Assembly: GCA_963978905.1 (NCBI GenBank)
Contig: OZ022256.1
Coordinates: forward strand, 28,173,426 to 28,237,425
Length of the DNA: 64,000 nucleotides
Direction of reading: 5' to 3'
Source: Trichostrongylus colubriformis
Lineage: Eukaryota; Nematoda; Chromadorea; Rhabditida; Trichostrongylidae
The notes below the pieces were generated by a model, which saw only the letters and a list, made by a program, of their open reading frames with translations, was not told where the DNA came from and ran no database searches. Below are positions 34,233-47,774 of the stretch, one piece after another. Each line of letters opens with the position of its first letter. The first letter of the stretch is position 1. Made by a program: the position numbers and the translations under genes.

Positions 34233-37200
34233 TGTTTTTTGGATAGTTTCCTCTAATATCCAAGCAAAAGTTGCACTTTTCTATGAAATAATTGGTGATG
34301 AGCAGTAAATCCACTTACAGATGAAACTGAAACTTTGCAGATGAAACTTCGACCGGGATTACTCTTCTACTGGATGTGGCACTAACTTCTTTGCTATATC
34401 CTACTATATATAATCGGCTAAGTGTGACTGTTGGTGTATGTGTATGTGTGTTTGACCGGAAATTCATATCTCATGTCGCAGTAAAGCTGGAACCCTGTAT
34501 TTCTAAAGAAATATAGGGGTGGTGAGGGGACATCCACGGGGGGGGGGGGAACGGAAGTGATAGCAACTGATAAGGACTGATAAGGAGCCTCGAAAGGCGA
34601 ATGGCGGGAAATTCATATCGCACGTCGCAGTAAAGTTGGTAACAATTTAATTTGTTCAGTATTGGTGTGAGACACGAACCAATTTCTAAATGCTGCAGAA
34701 CTGATAGATATGTTGTTCTACATAAACGAAAACGCATGATAATAGTTTTAGCTCTTAGCAATGGGCGCTTTCTTATGACGGTCTTGTGCGGCCAAAGGCA
34801 GCACATGGTGCTGCATCATTTAAAGAGAGCTCGGTGCGTTATGTATTGAGTTCGATGCGAAATGCCTCGTCTGCTGCCTTAGAATCTCAAGGGTAATATA
34901 TCCATGCTAAATGTCCCCACGAAAGAATTGTTCCGATGGCGGTTGTCTTCAATTTGGGAAACAAATGATCTTGACTGTGAGTTGTGATGATGCCGTAATA
35001 ATGTATAGTCGGATCGAAGGGGCATAGAGGGGGAGGAGGTGGGGGAGAGCGGGAAAAATGGCTCTGGCGGATCGGATAGATTTAGGGTTCGGTTGACTCA
35101 CTGTAAAGTTCGGGTAATTACTGGCGACGGGACGACCTCAAAACACGACTCCTGCTGCTTACACAACTCGGCTCACTTTTGTGTGATTTAAAGCCACGAT
35201 TCGTCCATTTCGCCTCTTCCGTGGTCGCTGCTCCAAATGACTTCTAGACACGGCCAATGCCAGCGCTGGCCGAGGAGTGCTGTCGGCCGCCGTTGCGTTA
35301 GGGTGGTCTGACGGGGGCCGTTGTCTACAGTGCACATCACGGCTGATATTGCTGAGTGTGTGATTTATTACTGGATGATGGATGCACGTTCCTGCACTGC
35401 CAAATATTTACGAATGATTATGATGAATTGTCTTGGCGCGGCTGTGCGGCGCTGGGGAGTTTGGATGACGGCAGTAACGAAGATGGCGGTAACGGGGTTC
35501 TTTCCTTGGCACATCCAATGGATTGAAATGTTGATGCCATGGCAGATAGCACACCGATGCGTCAACTTTCGCCTGGGTAATAGATATCAGACTTTTCATC
35601 AGTGAGGACATGGTATATCACTCAAGATGACAGAAGATGACGCCTGGTCGAATAAAAATCCTTAAATTTTTCCCTCAGAAATGCCACATACATATTCCAA
35701 AAATGGAAAATCAAGAGCCTTCATCGCTAATATCTGCAACATTAAAAATTACAAAAAGGGAAAATCAACAAAATTTGACGTGAACCTCTGACAGCTTTTA
35801 ATGATACCTTTAGACTGTGAATGACTTCTGTGTAAGGAGACGCTTAATCTGATCAAAAGGCAATCTCGCCGGGCAGAAGGCCGGTGTGAAATCCTTTGTG
35901 AACCTGTTCTTATATGATTGAGGGAAGGTTCGATGTCAGGTGATGCGGAGAAAACGTGGTTTTACTGCTTCATGTCATTTTAGAGGTCATCCATCCTGGG
36001 CACCCTAGAAAAATAGGTGATTGCGCTTGCACCTGAACGCCAGCATTATATTTCCGCTTCGATAATTTTCCGTAAAAGCACAAATTTATTCAATTCGCAC
36101 AAAGCAGCCTAAGCCATTAATTTGGATGCCGTTGAAGAGGTTTCCACGGGACATTCCTTTTTAGGTATAAATTTATACTTAGACGTAATTTCATCCGTCA
36201 TGCACTGATATGGCACTCGCACAGAGCACAGTCCCTGGCGAGGGCATCAACACAGGGGGAATCACCAAGTTTGCTCGAAGATTGTCAGAAGGTAAGGGTT
36301 TTTTGGCATCCTGTGGCGGTGTTTTGGTGTAAATCGTCTGTTGCCGTGTTTAGCAATTCACATATTCCACCCTCGGCGCCGGTGTCTGTAGAGCACGATT
36401 CGACGATTCACGCCCAGCGAACATTGTACGCGCACTCTGTGACTGAGCTACCTCCCTCCCTCGGTATAATTTGCTGACCAAATCGAAATGTTCACCAGAA
36501 ATCGCCTCTTCAACCGCATGAAAATGCTGTTATATTGCTTTGGGTAACTGGTCCAAGTGATGTATTCGCCCTTCTGTACTAACTCAAAAGCTCCTTATGC
36601 AGGAAACACCCACCTGAGAAACAGCACATCGCAGGCTTCTGATGATCTGTGCTGAAAGTCATGTGCAGGGCTCATAATGAGGCCAGTAGCTGAACGAAGT
36701 TAGTCACTTTGCTCGCCAAATCGCCAAAATTCGCTCAATCTTGAAAATCAGTGTGTTCCACAAAGATAGAGTACTCGAAAGTCACCAGTGACGGATCGAC
36801 TACCCTGTAGTCTCCCGGAACAGACACGATACTGCTTATCGCGCTCCTCGCTTAGAGCGAAGATCCCATATGTGATACTGTTTTCAGAGTCGAGCATGAG
36901 TAAAGAATCCTCAAGAAGGAGGTCGTAATTGGAGTAGGAAAAGGAAGGGTGGTTAACTCTCGGTTAACAAAATACGGTTTTAATAATTTCAGAGGTGTTC
37001 ACAAAAGATCCAACGGCAAAGTATAATTCCAAAAAATCTTTGACTGGGGTCATAACTTGGCCTGGAAAAGCGGATGATAAGTCGCGTTTGGTTAGCAATC
37101 AATAGCGAATTGTTTTTTGCTGATTCTGAGGCCTGCGAAGTGGTCTCCAAAACCTTTTTTGGTGACCACTTCTAGTAAACTAACCACACATTTGAGAGGC

Positions 37201-37260
37201 AAGAATCGTACCAGCCCTAGTGATTTAGGGAGGGGGGTCGTACTTCTCTGAAAATTATTC
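34233..37260. other. Non-coding stretch
   Basis: No gene recognised. A short direct repeat (GGAAATTCATATC.CA.GTCGCAGTAAAG) occurs at 34458 and 34605, with a guanine run at about 34538-34549 between the copies. Confidence 0.4.
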
Positions 37261-37263
37261 AGT

Positions 37264-37506
37264 GGGGTGTATTTGGACAGAACTTTTACATTAGGACAGA
37301 AAAATTTGCGTGGCTGCATTAGGCATGTGACGCGATGGTGGAAGCTGCAAGCGCCGTATTAGTTGGGTTCTAAAACGATAACGTTTAGAATAAGGCGTAA
37401 AAAGCCATTCGCTTCAGAGCCTATCCGATGCAGCGCCCAAAGCTCGCACCATCGCCTCGCACTCTGGACGCCGCAACGCAGATTTCCTATCCAAATGGCG
37501 CATCCA
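37264..37506. mobile_element. MULE-like MITE, diverged copy
   Basis: The left end GTGGGGTGTATTTGGACAG and right end TCCAAATGGCGCATCCAC are imperfect inverted repeats. A subterminal TTAGGACAGAAA followed by TTGCGTGGCTGC matches the complement of the right-hand GCCGCAACGCAGATTTCCTA block, and the same blocks appear at 16714, 16979 and 53159. Confidence 0.65.
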
Positions 37507-37967
37507 CTTCCTCAGCCTACCTAGTACTTGACCCTGACTCCCTCTTCTTTAAAGTCTCAAGATCGCAGATGTAGTATTGGCAAGAGTATTCGACCAAGAG
37601 CTTCTGAAAGATCGGGCTCTGTAAGTGTGAAAAACAGAACGTTATAAATTGAATGTTGGAAATTTGGGGAATGTCGTGAAAAGCTGAGCTAGTTAGTTTT
37701 AGTGGAATTCAATTCTTCTAAGGGCGATGCCGAAAATGAGCTTTTATCGTATGCTAGGCTTGAATTTGAAAGCAAGTCATTTTACTGAGATCTTCAGCAA
37801 GACGGAACGGTTCTTTCTGATTCCTTCATTTCACCTGGTACTATGTCAAGTCAATGTCAAACGTCGTTGGCAAGTGAAAGAGCGTACTGATGAAAATGAA
37901 GAAATGACAGATATGTAGGAGCGGCGTCATGGCACATTTACCCCTCCCCTCCCCCCCCCCCCCTGGT

Positions 37968-38158
37968 GAATGTGAATGTGATGTGGCCTATACAATGACT
38001 TGCGGTGGCCAGCCGATGTACAAGTCAGTGCTTTTATCCTCCCAGACGAGTCTGGTACCAATTCACCGACCCCGGAGGGATGGAAGGCTTGGTTGGCCTG
38101 GGCGGGCGTTGATGCGGGATTTGATCTCCGCACCATGAGAGTAGGGTGCTCCCCCCCT
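37968..38158 (-). mobile_element. SINE copy, 3'-truncated (minus strand)
   Basis: Read on the minus strand it follows the element at 33.9 kb closely: GGAGATCAAATCCCGCATCA (B-box region, one base changed), then GCCAACCAAGCCTTCCATCC, GAATTGGTACCAGACTCGTC and AAGTCATTGTATAGGCCACA. The 3' tail region is missing, and the copy ends next to a cytosine run at about 37952-37963. Confidence 0.82.
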
Positions 38159-38159
38159 A

Positions 38160-39195
38160 CTTCGAACAAATTCGTGTCCGGATTCTTTCATCCTCACCAC
38201 TTCCAACCGGTACACCAGATCGTTACCGCAATTGGTCCTGTGTTGATCAACCAGCCGGTCTGTTCGTCGTCATTCGAACTGCATCTCGCCGTTCTTTCTT
38301 TGTTCGGGGATACTTGAAGAGGGGGTGATATATGCCGACGATTTCCTTCATATTCGCAAATACATAAATCAACGACAGGAGACGCTAAATAGCGGCGAGC
38401 AGTTTTGCACGCGGCTTTAAAGATAAATGACCACATTACGACTGGAGAGAAAGAGATGTTGAGAGCAGAACGACCCCGCTGAGATCGCCCCCTCCCCCCT
38501 CCCGCTTATGCTCTACTTAGATCCCCGCAGGGGGTTTTGCCGGGTTGTGTTGAAAGCCGCCTGGTCGTAAGCTTTCCAGCCACCCACGTCTGTGCTCAGT
38601 CCTTGCTCCGACCCCGTCATCCAAATGCGATGAGTTAACCGGGGCGACGTGCGATTCGGTGCGTCGTAAATCATTCGACACATAGGTGATTATTACACTC
38701 GCTCGTATTTCATTGCATAATTTGATCCGTTTGACAGAATTGGTCAATAAATTTGCGCGGAGCCCTCTGCTATTTGAATTACTACCATTCGTCTCACAAC
38801 TGCTGTTGCTGTCTCTCTCCTTCCGAACGATTGAATCGACGTTATGGATGACGATATACGGGCTGGGTGGAAGAAGGGGGACGGGTGAGAAGGGTCTGTT
38901 CAGGACACATCCAACGTGACTCACTGCGTTCCGAACACCGGGAGTCGAGGATTCTTCGACAGGGATGTTGTATTCGTCGGACGGAATGGGGGACTTATCG
39001 TAACTGCAGGGGCTAGCAATAGTCCTAGGCTAGATGGCAAGCGAAACGTGCCGTCAGCTGACCAGCTTATGAAGAATTGAATTTTATTCATAAACACAAA
39101 AATTTCAGAAACAAAATAAATAGTATTGCCATGCAATCGGCAATAGTTATTGATACCGTAGAGGTTATGTAGACGTTGGAAGGGGTGGTGTGTTT
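38160..39195. other. Non-coding stretch
   Basis: The 135-codon minus frame at 38517-38924 has no known motif and biased composition. Nothing else recognised. Confidence 0.4.
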
Positions 39196-39199
39196 GGGT

Positions 39200-39850
39200 C
39201 CCCGTTAAATGGAGGGGAGCCGTACTAAAGCGTTCACTCACTTGAGCACCTATGTGTGCCCATTGCACATTGCAGCTCAGGGAGTGGGGGTCGATTGGTC
39301 GAATTTTCGCGCGACCGTCCGCGGCGAGTGCGAGTCGCTTGGAATTCCACTCAAGACGCAATGGGCTGATACCGTAAGGGACCTTTTAAGATTGCACCTA
39401 TTTTCAGCACGGGCAGCCATTTGCTTTTGCTCTTATGCTTTCTGAGAGAAGTGAAATATCAAAAGTAATTTAAATAATCTTGTTGTCTCTCATGCTGCAG
39501 TGAGTGATCCATAGAAGTTTCTCCAGGAGCATTAAAAGTTGACGAAACCTATCGAAATAACACAACAATCAACAACAACCTCAAGTACAATAGAGGCATA
39601 GCTATGCCTTGACTTGCTTCAAAGGGCGATGGAGAGCTCCTATTGCAGTCTTAGGAGAATCTAATTCACAATATATTGCTAAAAATAGGTGCAGTATTTG
39701 AAGGTCCCTCATGGTATCAGCTTATTCCGTTTGGAGCGGAATTTCAAACGACTCGTACTGAAGGCGCCGCGATTGCGACGCCGCGAGGCGAAAATTCGAC
39801 CAATCGGTCCCCACCCGAGCTCAAGCGTACATCGGATGCGCGTCCTTGAT
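39200..39850. repeat. Two inverted copies of repeat R2
   Basis: 39200-39390 matches 3740-3960 in the same orientation (GAATTCCACTCAAGACGCAA, then GGGCTGATACCGTAAGG). 39700-39850 carries the same blocks in reverse (GGTCCCTCATGGTATCAGC, then GAGCGGAATTTCAAACGACT and GGCGAAAATTCGACCAATCG). Together they form a loose inverted repeat with about 310 bp between copies, which may be one foldback element or two insertions. Confidence 0.6.
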
Positions 39851-39859
39851 GTTCTTTTT

Positions 39860-40585
39860 TTTCAGACGGCACTTTGCTGATCCTATCGCGCGGATGAGTT
39901 TGTGAGCTGAACGAGCTGCTTTCGATGATTGATCACCTGGCAGGCTGATTGCATAATACTAAGTAATTGTAGTGTGAGCAAGGTCCTACTCGAAATCTCG
40001 TCCGGCAACCTCCACAACTCGCCCAAATGCGCATGCTACCATAACATATGTGGTCCATGCTGTTTATCAAGGAATTTACAATGCTGAAGGCACAGAATAA
40101 CGAAAAACAATGAAAATCTATAAATGGACGAAAAAGTAAGTCCTCCTACACCTTTCGCTTGAGCAGTGTCGTGTCATATGCCCGTATACCTCCTTTTCCT
40201 AGATCTTCAACAAGATGGAACGATTCAATCCTTGCTGAATTTTTCATTTCACTTGTACTACGATAAATCAACGTCAAATGCCACTGTCGACCAAATTGAG
40301 CGAATTGGATTTGGAAGAATGACAGATCGAAGCGGTGTCATGGAACTTGTCCAGTCAAAAAATATTCGAAGAAGATAAATTATTTCACACACACATTACA
40401 TTAAAGAAAGCGTTTGGACGAGTTTCCGTGTGGTATCACCTCACAAAATTTAGTGGTGTCACGTATAGGGTGATCCATAAAGAATGCAATTCCGCTCTTA
40501 CGGTGTAGCTTTTCTTTACGTGGACATAACTTCTCACGCTTCTGTACAAACTTAGAGGAATCGTCCACGGAGAAATAACTCTCTT
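39860..40585. other. Non-coding stretch
   Basis: No gene or repeat boundary recognised. Confidence 0.35.
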
Positions 40586-40590
40586 CTTGA

Positions 40591-40933
40591 CCCATATATT
40601 TATGTTGTATTTGCCTGATAAGGGCGACATGCAAAGTTTCAGGAATTCGGCTAAGATACAACCCTCAGATTTCAGACCGGTGGGCTGAGCCTCCTAGTGG
40701 AAGCCCTGTCCCGTTGTCCATCGCGGTTGGGAACGGAGAGTTGGACTGTTTGCGTAAATTCCTGTTCTTACATTGCGTCTCGGAACGCGGCGTGCGATGG
40801 GGAGGGCACTTGCCCGGAGGCTCCGCCCACCCTGCCAAGAATATGGTGAGCTGTATTTAGCCGAATTCTCACTTTTTTCGCGTAAAACTTTGCACGCGGT
40901 CCTTATCAAGCAAATACAATATAAATATATGGG
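40591..40933. mobile_element. Inverted-repeat MITE, family R3
   Basis: CCCATATATTTATGTTGTAT at 40591 pairs with ATACAATATAAATATATGGG ending at 40933. Homology continues inward for about 80 bp on each side (CTGATAAGG, GCAAAG, AATTCGGCTAA). About 343 bp, non-coding. Fragments of the same family are at 12640-12840, 46780-46860 and 55965-56225. Confidence 0.78.
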
Positions 40934-40939
40934 TAACAA

Positions 40940-43900
40940 CAAAACTGAATTTTCCGCGGTCGCCTCCTTTAACTCAAACCTTCACTTAGCGCAGTCAGCG
41001 GTACATATGTATTCGATTTTCACTTCATTCGCTGCGATTGCTGAAAGAGTAACCTTCGAGTAAGTTTCTTTTGAGGGCCGCATAGTGACCTTCGATATAA
41101 TTCTTCACTTTGTAAAGCCTTTGAAGCTTCCGAATATCTTCCTCTATTCTCATCTTCAGTGCTGAATAAATTATGAGCTGTTCAAATTCCAACTTCTGAC
41201 GAAGAGCGATAGTAGTTGGAAAATCTTCGCCCCTCAGCCACTGATTAGCAACTCAGTTAGGTGCTGAGCTGAACATGAGCTATGAAAATTCGTGGTTATA
41301 TCGCAAGAGCATTTCATCAGGTTCTGATATACCGAAACCTTGCAAATCTTGAATACACGAAAGGAAATAGGGTATAGAGTACAACTATGTGCACGAACTA
41401 TGGATTACCCTGCATTTCACCCTGCTATCATTGCCCTAACTATACATGGTTGCCTTTTCTTATCCTACTGTTATTAGCAATAGGCCGCTTTTGCCACGTG
41501 GTTGCCACCGCCGCTCGGCTTACTCATTGGGCGGAGTTCATTCGAGAGGGCGGGTGCCAACCGAATTTTGGGCTCTGCGCAAAGGTGATCCTCCACAATT
41601 TTTTTAGTTCACGGAGGGAATTCACGGAGGGAATCGTAATTCTTAAATCGATCTGGAATATTAAGTTCAACACCACTATGGCATTCATCTTAAACGTTAT
41701 TTACTACTCCTTATCCAGGAATTCTCCACTTCTCCTATGAAAGTGAGCACCCTCTGAACATAAAATATGTACTTTACTTTGCATTTATTTTATTACAACT
41801 TCACAAGAGCGGAGAATCATCTGATAAATAAGCGATAGATTTGGAAACATAAGAAAGCGAATACGAGGAGCTTCAACCCATCGTCAAAGTCACCGCGAAG
41901 GTATCACTAGATAGGAATAAGTGGGGATGTCTGACAAGAACAGTAAACCGTGCGGCGGCTCGACGTGGTTCTAAGGCCAGGAAATAGAAGATATCACTAC
42001 CCTGTGACTCCCTAATAAGATCCAAGTTCCGTTGAGAGGAAGATTGCGAAGCTCAGGAATATAGACCAGAGAGTGGAAGCTGTTCCCTTCTGTTGTCACC
42101 TCTTCGAACTTTCATGTAATTATCCCTAGGCACTTGATTAGCATACAGCCCGATTCCCGCTTTTTACCCCAGCCAACCATCTCATTCTCCTCGTTATCAC
42201 GTCTTTTTTGCGCTGTTAAAACCCGTCATATGCCTTTCATAGCGCATCACAGCGTTGTGCTGTGACAATCTCAAGCATGATGAATCTTCCGTGGAGTGAC
42301 GGGCTTCATAAGGAATGATGTACTACCTCGGCCAGAGAAGCCCAAATATCTCGTCCGCATGAAAACTGGTCGCTATCATAAACCCATGCTACTTCCATTG
42401 GTTTTCAATGACAATGCTTGTGAACCTATTTTGGATGAATTCAGTCTAAAAAACCGCTAAACTGTACAAATATCACACAACGTACTGTGTATTTGATCCT
42501 AATGTAATTTAAAAATGGGAAAGAATTATTTTGGGTTCACTGGGACAGGTTCTGCTCGATACCAATCAGATCACAGAATCCGTCTTGTACAATACCCCTG
42601 CTACCTTGCTAATGGATCCCATTGTCCATTGGAAGCCCAGTGAGCTTGGACCGGATTTCACCATATAATATGAATTAGAAGCTTTGCCAGTGACGTAATA
42701 TGACAATTTCATTGCTCATAGGAGGGGTCAAAGTAGGCATGTGATGATTCATCGGTGGGCACTTCGCTTGAAATGATGCGTCATCGAGGCTAACCGTGTG
42801 TGCTGCGACGGTCGCAGTGGCTTTGTGGTGAGGCTTTTGACTAGCGGTGATGAATCGAGGGTTTACACTCGATCAGACCTTTTTATGCGTCTAGCCAAGC
42901 AAAGTACTTGGTCAGTGAGTCATCTCTGGCAAAACGCCATTTCCCTATTTGTTTCTCGTATTTGCCATTAGCATTAGGGGCTCCATCGATCAACCTATGT
43001 CTCTTTTCGAATTTTTGTCTTCGGGTAAAACCCTTTTGTTATCACCGCTTCAATAACTCATCCCAGTGCAACAAAAGGAGCGCAATACTTTTTTACGATA
43101 GGGGCTCCGCACGTCTGTTGATGGGGACCGTTCTACTGTGAAAATTATTGCTTCACTGAGATAATCGTGAAATTCGCCTGTAAAGACACCGTCAGGGGTT
43201 GAAATGCTTTCCGTAAAGATGAAATAGCAAGTTTCGAAAATTGATAGCTGCGAAACTTCACTAAGCGCGCCTTGGGGGGGGGAGATCGCGTGGCCGAGTA
43301 GCTGTGTAGGGCGTGGCAGCGTTTATGGCTAGTTGGCTTGTGCCGGCGTCGTGGCATCATCCTTTTCAGGGACGCACAAGGCGCGAAACACGTTCTCGGA
43401 CGTTAAGGAGAAGGAGTTCTACTTCTCGAAATTTTGACGAATTCATTCCACTGCACTACTTCCCAGCTCTGCCTTCCTATCTCACAACCGGTCAAAGTTA
43501 TCCCTAACGGTGTTTACGAAGACAAATATGTGCATACGTCAATGGAAATGCGGATAATGTATGATAATCCTTCCCAAACGCACACGAAACATCTCTCAGC
43601 CATCGGCATTTAAGGCAGAAGAGCTCAGAAAGTCTTCAATCCTGACATGATTCCTTGAGATTTGAGATTGTCGTTGAGTGCAAGGTGAAACTGTAATAGC
43701 TGACTGGGCTTAGTCACAGAGCCGCGAGTAAAAAGTCGAATTTATGCTCTTGGCAGGCTCATTAGAACTTGAGTTTAACTGCGCATTCTTATAAACTAGC
43801 AGATGTTCCACATGTGCCACACGAAATCCGTTTACCTACTTAATTACATGGATAATGTGAAGGACCCTGTTTTTATCAAAAAGATTAATACACGTACACT

Positions 43901-46900
43901 ATTGAGACCGGTGTCACTTTTTTTTGATCGCCGAATTTCACAAGGGTTAAACAAACAAACAAACAAATCGAGACCAACAGATAAACAGGCATACAAAGTA
44001 GCATGAAACGCCCGAGTGCTATGCGCGTGAAACTCGTCCACGACCAAATAAGAGGGTATAATTCTAAGGGTATTTGGGCATTCTCGCTTGTTTCATCCCT
44101 GATTACCGCCAATGTGTACCGTCGCCCAAGGATCTGTGTCCAAACCTGTGGATCACATGTTAGTAAAGAGCATACAATAGAAGGTCCCCACCTTCCATAC
44201 AAGACGAGAAGCTTACATACTTTTTTTGAAATGGAATATATAGCAGCGCATACTGAATTCAATAAGTCCATTTGGAAAACAACAGCAATGAAACCTCGAA
44301 AGTAATTTCGGTCGTGCAGTGACTTCCTCTTTGAAATGAGGCTCTGAAACAAGATACATAAAAGGCAATATGAAAGATGACTTCATACCAATGCCTAGCC
44401 ATAAATCTCTGCATCACTGAATGTCAGGTGTTCTGAAAGCTGTCCATGACTGAAAACCAGGCCTTACTTATTAAAAAATCATGAAAACAATTTGGCGAAA
44501 ACAGCCTGCCATGGAAAGTGATCATTACCGACACAGCTCTCATCGTAGATTTATAATTACATAATTTTTAAGTTTCGTTAATCTAAAGCTGTTAATCCGG
44601 ATAGCTGAATGAGCTAAATGTTGCCACTTCACATTGGGGGACAAGATCGATGTCTTTGTGTTTGGAAACTCGTGACATTCCATGAATGCAGAGTAACGAC
44701 TTTTCTTTAGGGTCGTCGCGCTGATAACACGAGGCTTGTCAGAACGATTTTATTTGCTTGTAAATCTTCCTTGCACAAAGACTGTCGAAAAGATCTCCAC
44801 CGGAACGACATGTCGCGTAAAATAATCGGCGATGAGTTTGGGGAAATGAAATTACAGCGATGACACACGGGGAAAGCGTTCTACAGCGAGAAGTACACTG
44901 ATAATGTCATGTGACCTGAAACTCATAAAAGGAATGTATTCTGTGAAAAGAAGACAGCGTTTTTCCAACTATTATAGTCAGTTGTACTGGTGACGTCCAC
45001 GCCGTTTGAGAATCTGTCTTGGTGATCAATACCTTTTTTATATATCTTTTTCCTTTTCCTGCTTTTCCGAACTCTCTTTTGCACCACCCCGCTTTTGAAT
45101 TTTGCAAAATGGGATGTCGATGTCCAAACTCTTTCATTTAGGGTGCCAGGATGACGGGTTTAACCTAAATAAGGAGAGGTAAAGCTTGCAATATTTTCTC
45201 TTTTCTGAATCACAAGTGAATGGTTTGAATCACACAGTTTTCGTCATCGCATCAGATTGTGCATTGAAAAATAAAATTGAAATTGAAGAGTGAAGCTAAC
45301 AGTTCTTCTGAAGCAAGCAATGTAACGCTTTTGGACGTATCTTTGTGGAAAGGTAGATCTTAAGTGACTGTGAGCACTGTGATTGACTGTGCAAAAAAGG
45401 CATGTATACAGCGCTGGAAGTCCAATCAAATGCGCCTTGGAACCGGCTTCGGCTGTGCGTCCAGCAACCCACTTATTAGCAGCTTCTTGGGCGAGTATGC
45501 GCTACATATGACCGCCAGACACCACAGATCTACGCGACTCCAATCGATGTCAGTGATGTGGCTCCCACTAGAACATATTTGGGGCAAAACCAACGTGTGT
45601 CACAGAAAACAATTTCAATTTTTTGACAAGTTTATTTGTTTTTTTTTTTCTCGCGGTTGCATTATCCAGAACATTCACTTTAAAGCCCTGTATCCACTGC
45701 GTGTGGTAATCTTAGTCAACGCGCTGGCATGGCCTAGCCCGTGTAGAAGAAGAGAGAGGATCGAGTTACACAATGAGAGTGCACTTTGTTATCCACTTTG
45801 CCTATACCCAACCACTCTGACAAATTGCAGGATTCTGCTATTCTCATAAATGTTAGGCAAGGTCTTCGTCGCTGTCTTTGCCGATGGTGAAAGAAAATGA
45901 TGACCCTATAAAACGCTGCACCTGGACGAAATATGTTAGGCCATCACCTGCTATTCGAAGACTGATTAATGACGGGTAATTCAATAAACCGCGTTGCTAG
46001 GAATCCACCAACTATCCAACAGATTCCGCTTCAAAAACCTTTTCCCTAAAGTGTGTAACTAATGGTATTTTTCGAGCGGATATAACTAAACGGGTACAAG
46101 TGACGACGGAATGCGAAAAGTTGTAATACTGCACGACTCATTGTGGGCACCATAAGCTATTGTAAATTGAAATAATTACTGCCTATGAATAGCGTCTGTA
46201 CTCGATAGAGAGTATTGAAGATCGGTCGACAAGCTCTGAAGGATCCTCTGGTATCACCAAGGGAAAGAGATAATGTTTATTGCTGTACATTGATTTCAAT
46301 CAACATGCTCACGTCTTACTTCCTATTCCTTCATACTGTCGATCGGCGTTCCAATACTTTGAAGCGGAGTACCAGCGTTGCAGTAAAACGAGAACATAAA
46401 TGATATAGGTATCCAAGATGATGGGAAAGAATTACTTCCGCTATGAACCAAAAAGTGGTCATTTTGATTGAACAAAGGAGTCGTGTACCGAAATTCCATG
46501 AATCTATAATAATTCCTCTTGAAAACACTCTACTGACTACAGCGCATTAACAGACACGCAAAAAAAACGGAGAAATTTCCTTTGCTTCAAAGCAGAAATC
46601 GGAATATTGGAGGGAGAGCAATTCGTTTGAATTCCTGCACAAAACAAATTTTCGCGCCCAGTGCTGATTGACTTCTCACCCTGTGTCCCTGACCACGTAG
46701 CCGTCGCCTCTCTGCTCTTACAATAGTCGTAACCTTGCCCTCTCGGACGCCTCTCCTTGTTGGCTATCACTTTAAGAAGCTGTGTCTGAGCTGGATTTTG
46801 TTTCTTTCTTGCATGAAACTTTACATCCGGCCCCAAGTGCAGACACAGCATAAATTATCGGCAACTGGAGAAACTTTAATTTCCGTGGACAACCCTTCAA

Positions 46901-47200
46901 AGGAGGACTTTTGTAAGGAATTTGGTTTTTGTAATTCAGTTGCCGACGAAATCACGGAAATGCTGGATGACTGGGTCTATCACAGTTTGACCTCGAAGAT
47001 ACCTTGAATCATTCAAGGTACACACACCGTGAAGCGCGAGTGTGGTCTCTCCGATTTGAATGCTATTTTCTCTGGACACATACTGGTCGGACTCGACCAA
47101 ATCGAGCGCTGTATCAAAGACCCGAACACTGAACGATAAACTGATATGTTGGATTTCAATTCAGAGTCGTGAGATAGCTTAGAAGGTTTACAGAAGGGTT
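40940..47200. other. Long non-coding stretch
   Basis: More than 6 kb without a recognisable gene. The longest frames (44352-43885 minus, 155 codons; 45364-45849 plus, 161 codons) show no known domain and no obvious splice partners. A four-unit AAAC run lies at about 43950. R3-like sequence (GCTGGATTTTGTTTC, then GCATGAAACTTTACATCC) occurs near 46790-46830. Confidence 0.4.
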
Positions 47201-47205
47201 AGAGG

Positions 47206-47390
47206 TGTAAACTTCTACGCCAGGATTTCGTGCCAGGTGCGAAACAATGCGTACGAGATATGGGCGCTGTAGTTGAGTACTATAGCGATTACACGGTGAT
47301 GCTAGAGGTGTATCTGCTTCAGGAAACAAACTACAGCATCGTCCCAGGCTCGCACACATTGCGCCACGCCGAAGTGCGCAATTCTGAAGA
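47206..47390. mobile_element. Diverged MULE-like MITE copy
   Basis: Carries CGATTACACGGTGATGCTAG, matching CGATTACACGATAATGCTAG in the element at 49620-49859. It also has an ACGCCAGGATTTCGTGCC block resembling that family's subterminal CCAGGATATCGCAC. Ends are eroded. Confidence 0.5.
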
Positions 47391-47774
47391 GTGAAGGCAC
47401 TCACCCATGGATTATCATGATGAAAAGGTTGAACAATCTCGCTGAAATATGTCACGCACTCACCCTTCCCTTCATCGGAGATGATTTGAAGCGTGTGTTA
47501 GCACAAATGCGTGATTGACCAGACAGATTATTTGGTGCTCTCAAAATTCTCCAAACCCTCTTCCAACTTTTGGTACCAATCCTTCCATCATAAAAAGCGA
47601 GAAGGCTGTTCGGCCTTGGGTCCACAGTTAAGCAAAACAAGCGATACCGTTATCGCAACCTTTAAAAGCGCAAGGTAGTTCAGCCATTTTGAAAATATGG
47701 CGGTATGGTAGGGAATTCGAGGTTTAAGACTTTGTCAATACCGTCATTAGAACTATATAACGAGGCATTACCTG

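Noticed and set aside
45364..45849. 161-codon plus frame
   Set aside because: No recognisable domain, no neighbouring exon signals, mixed composition; treated as chance.
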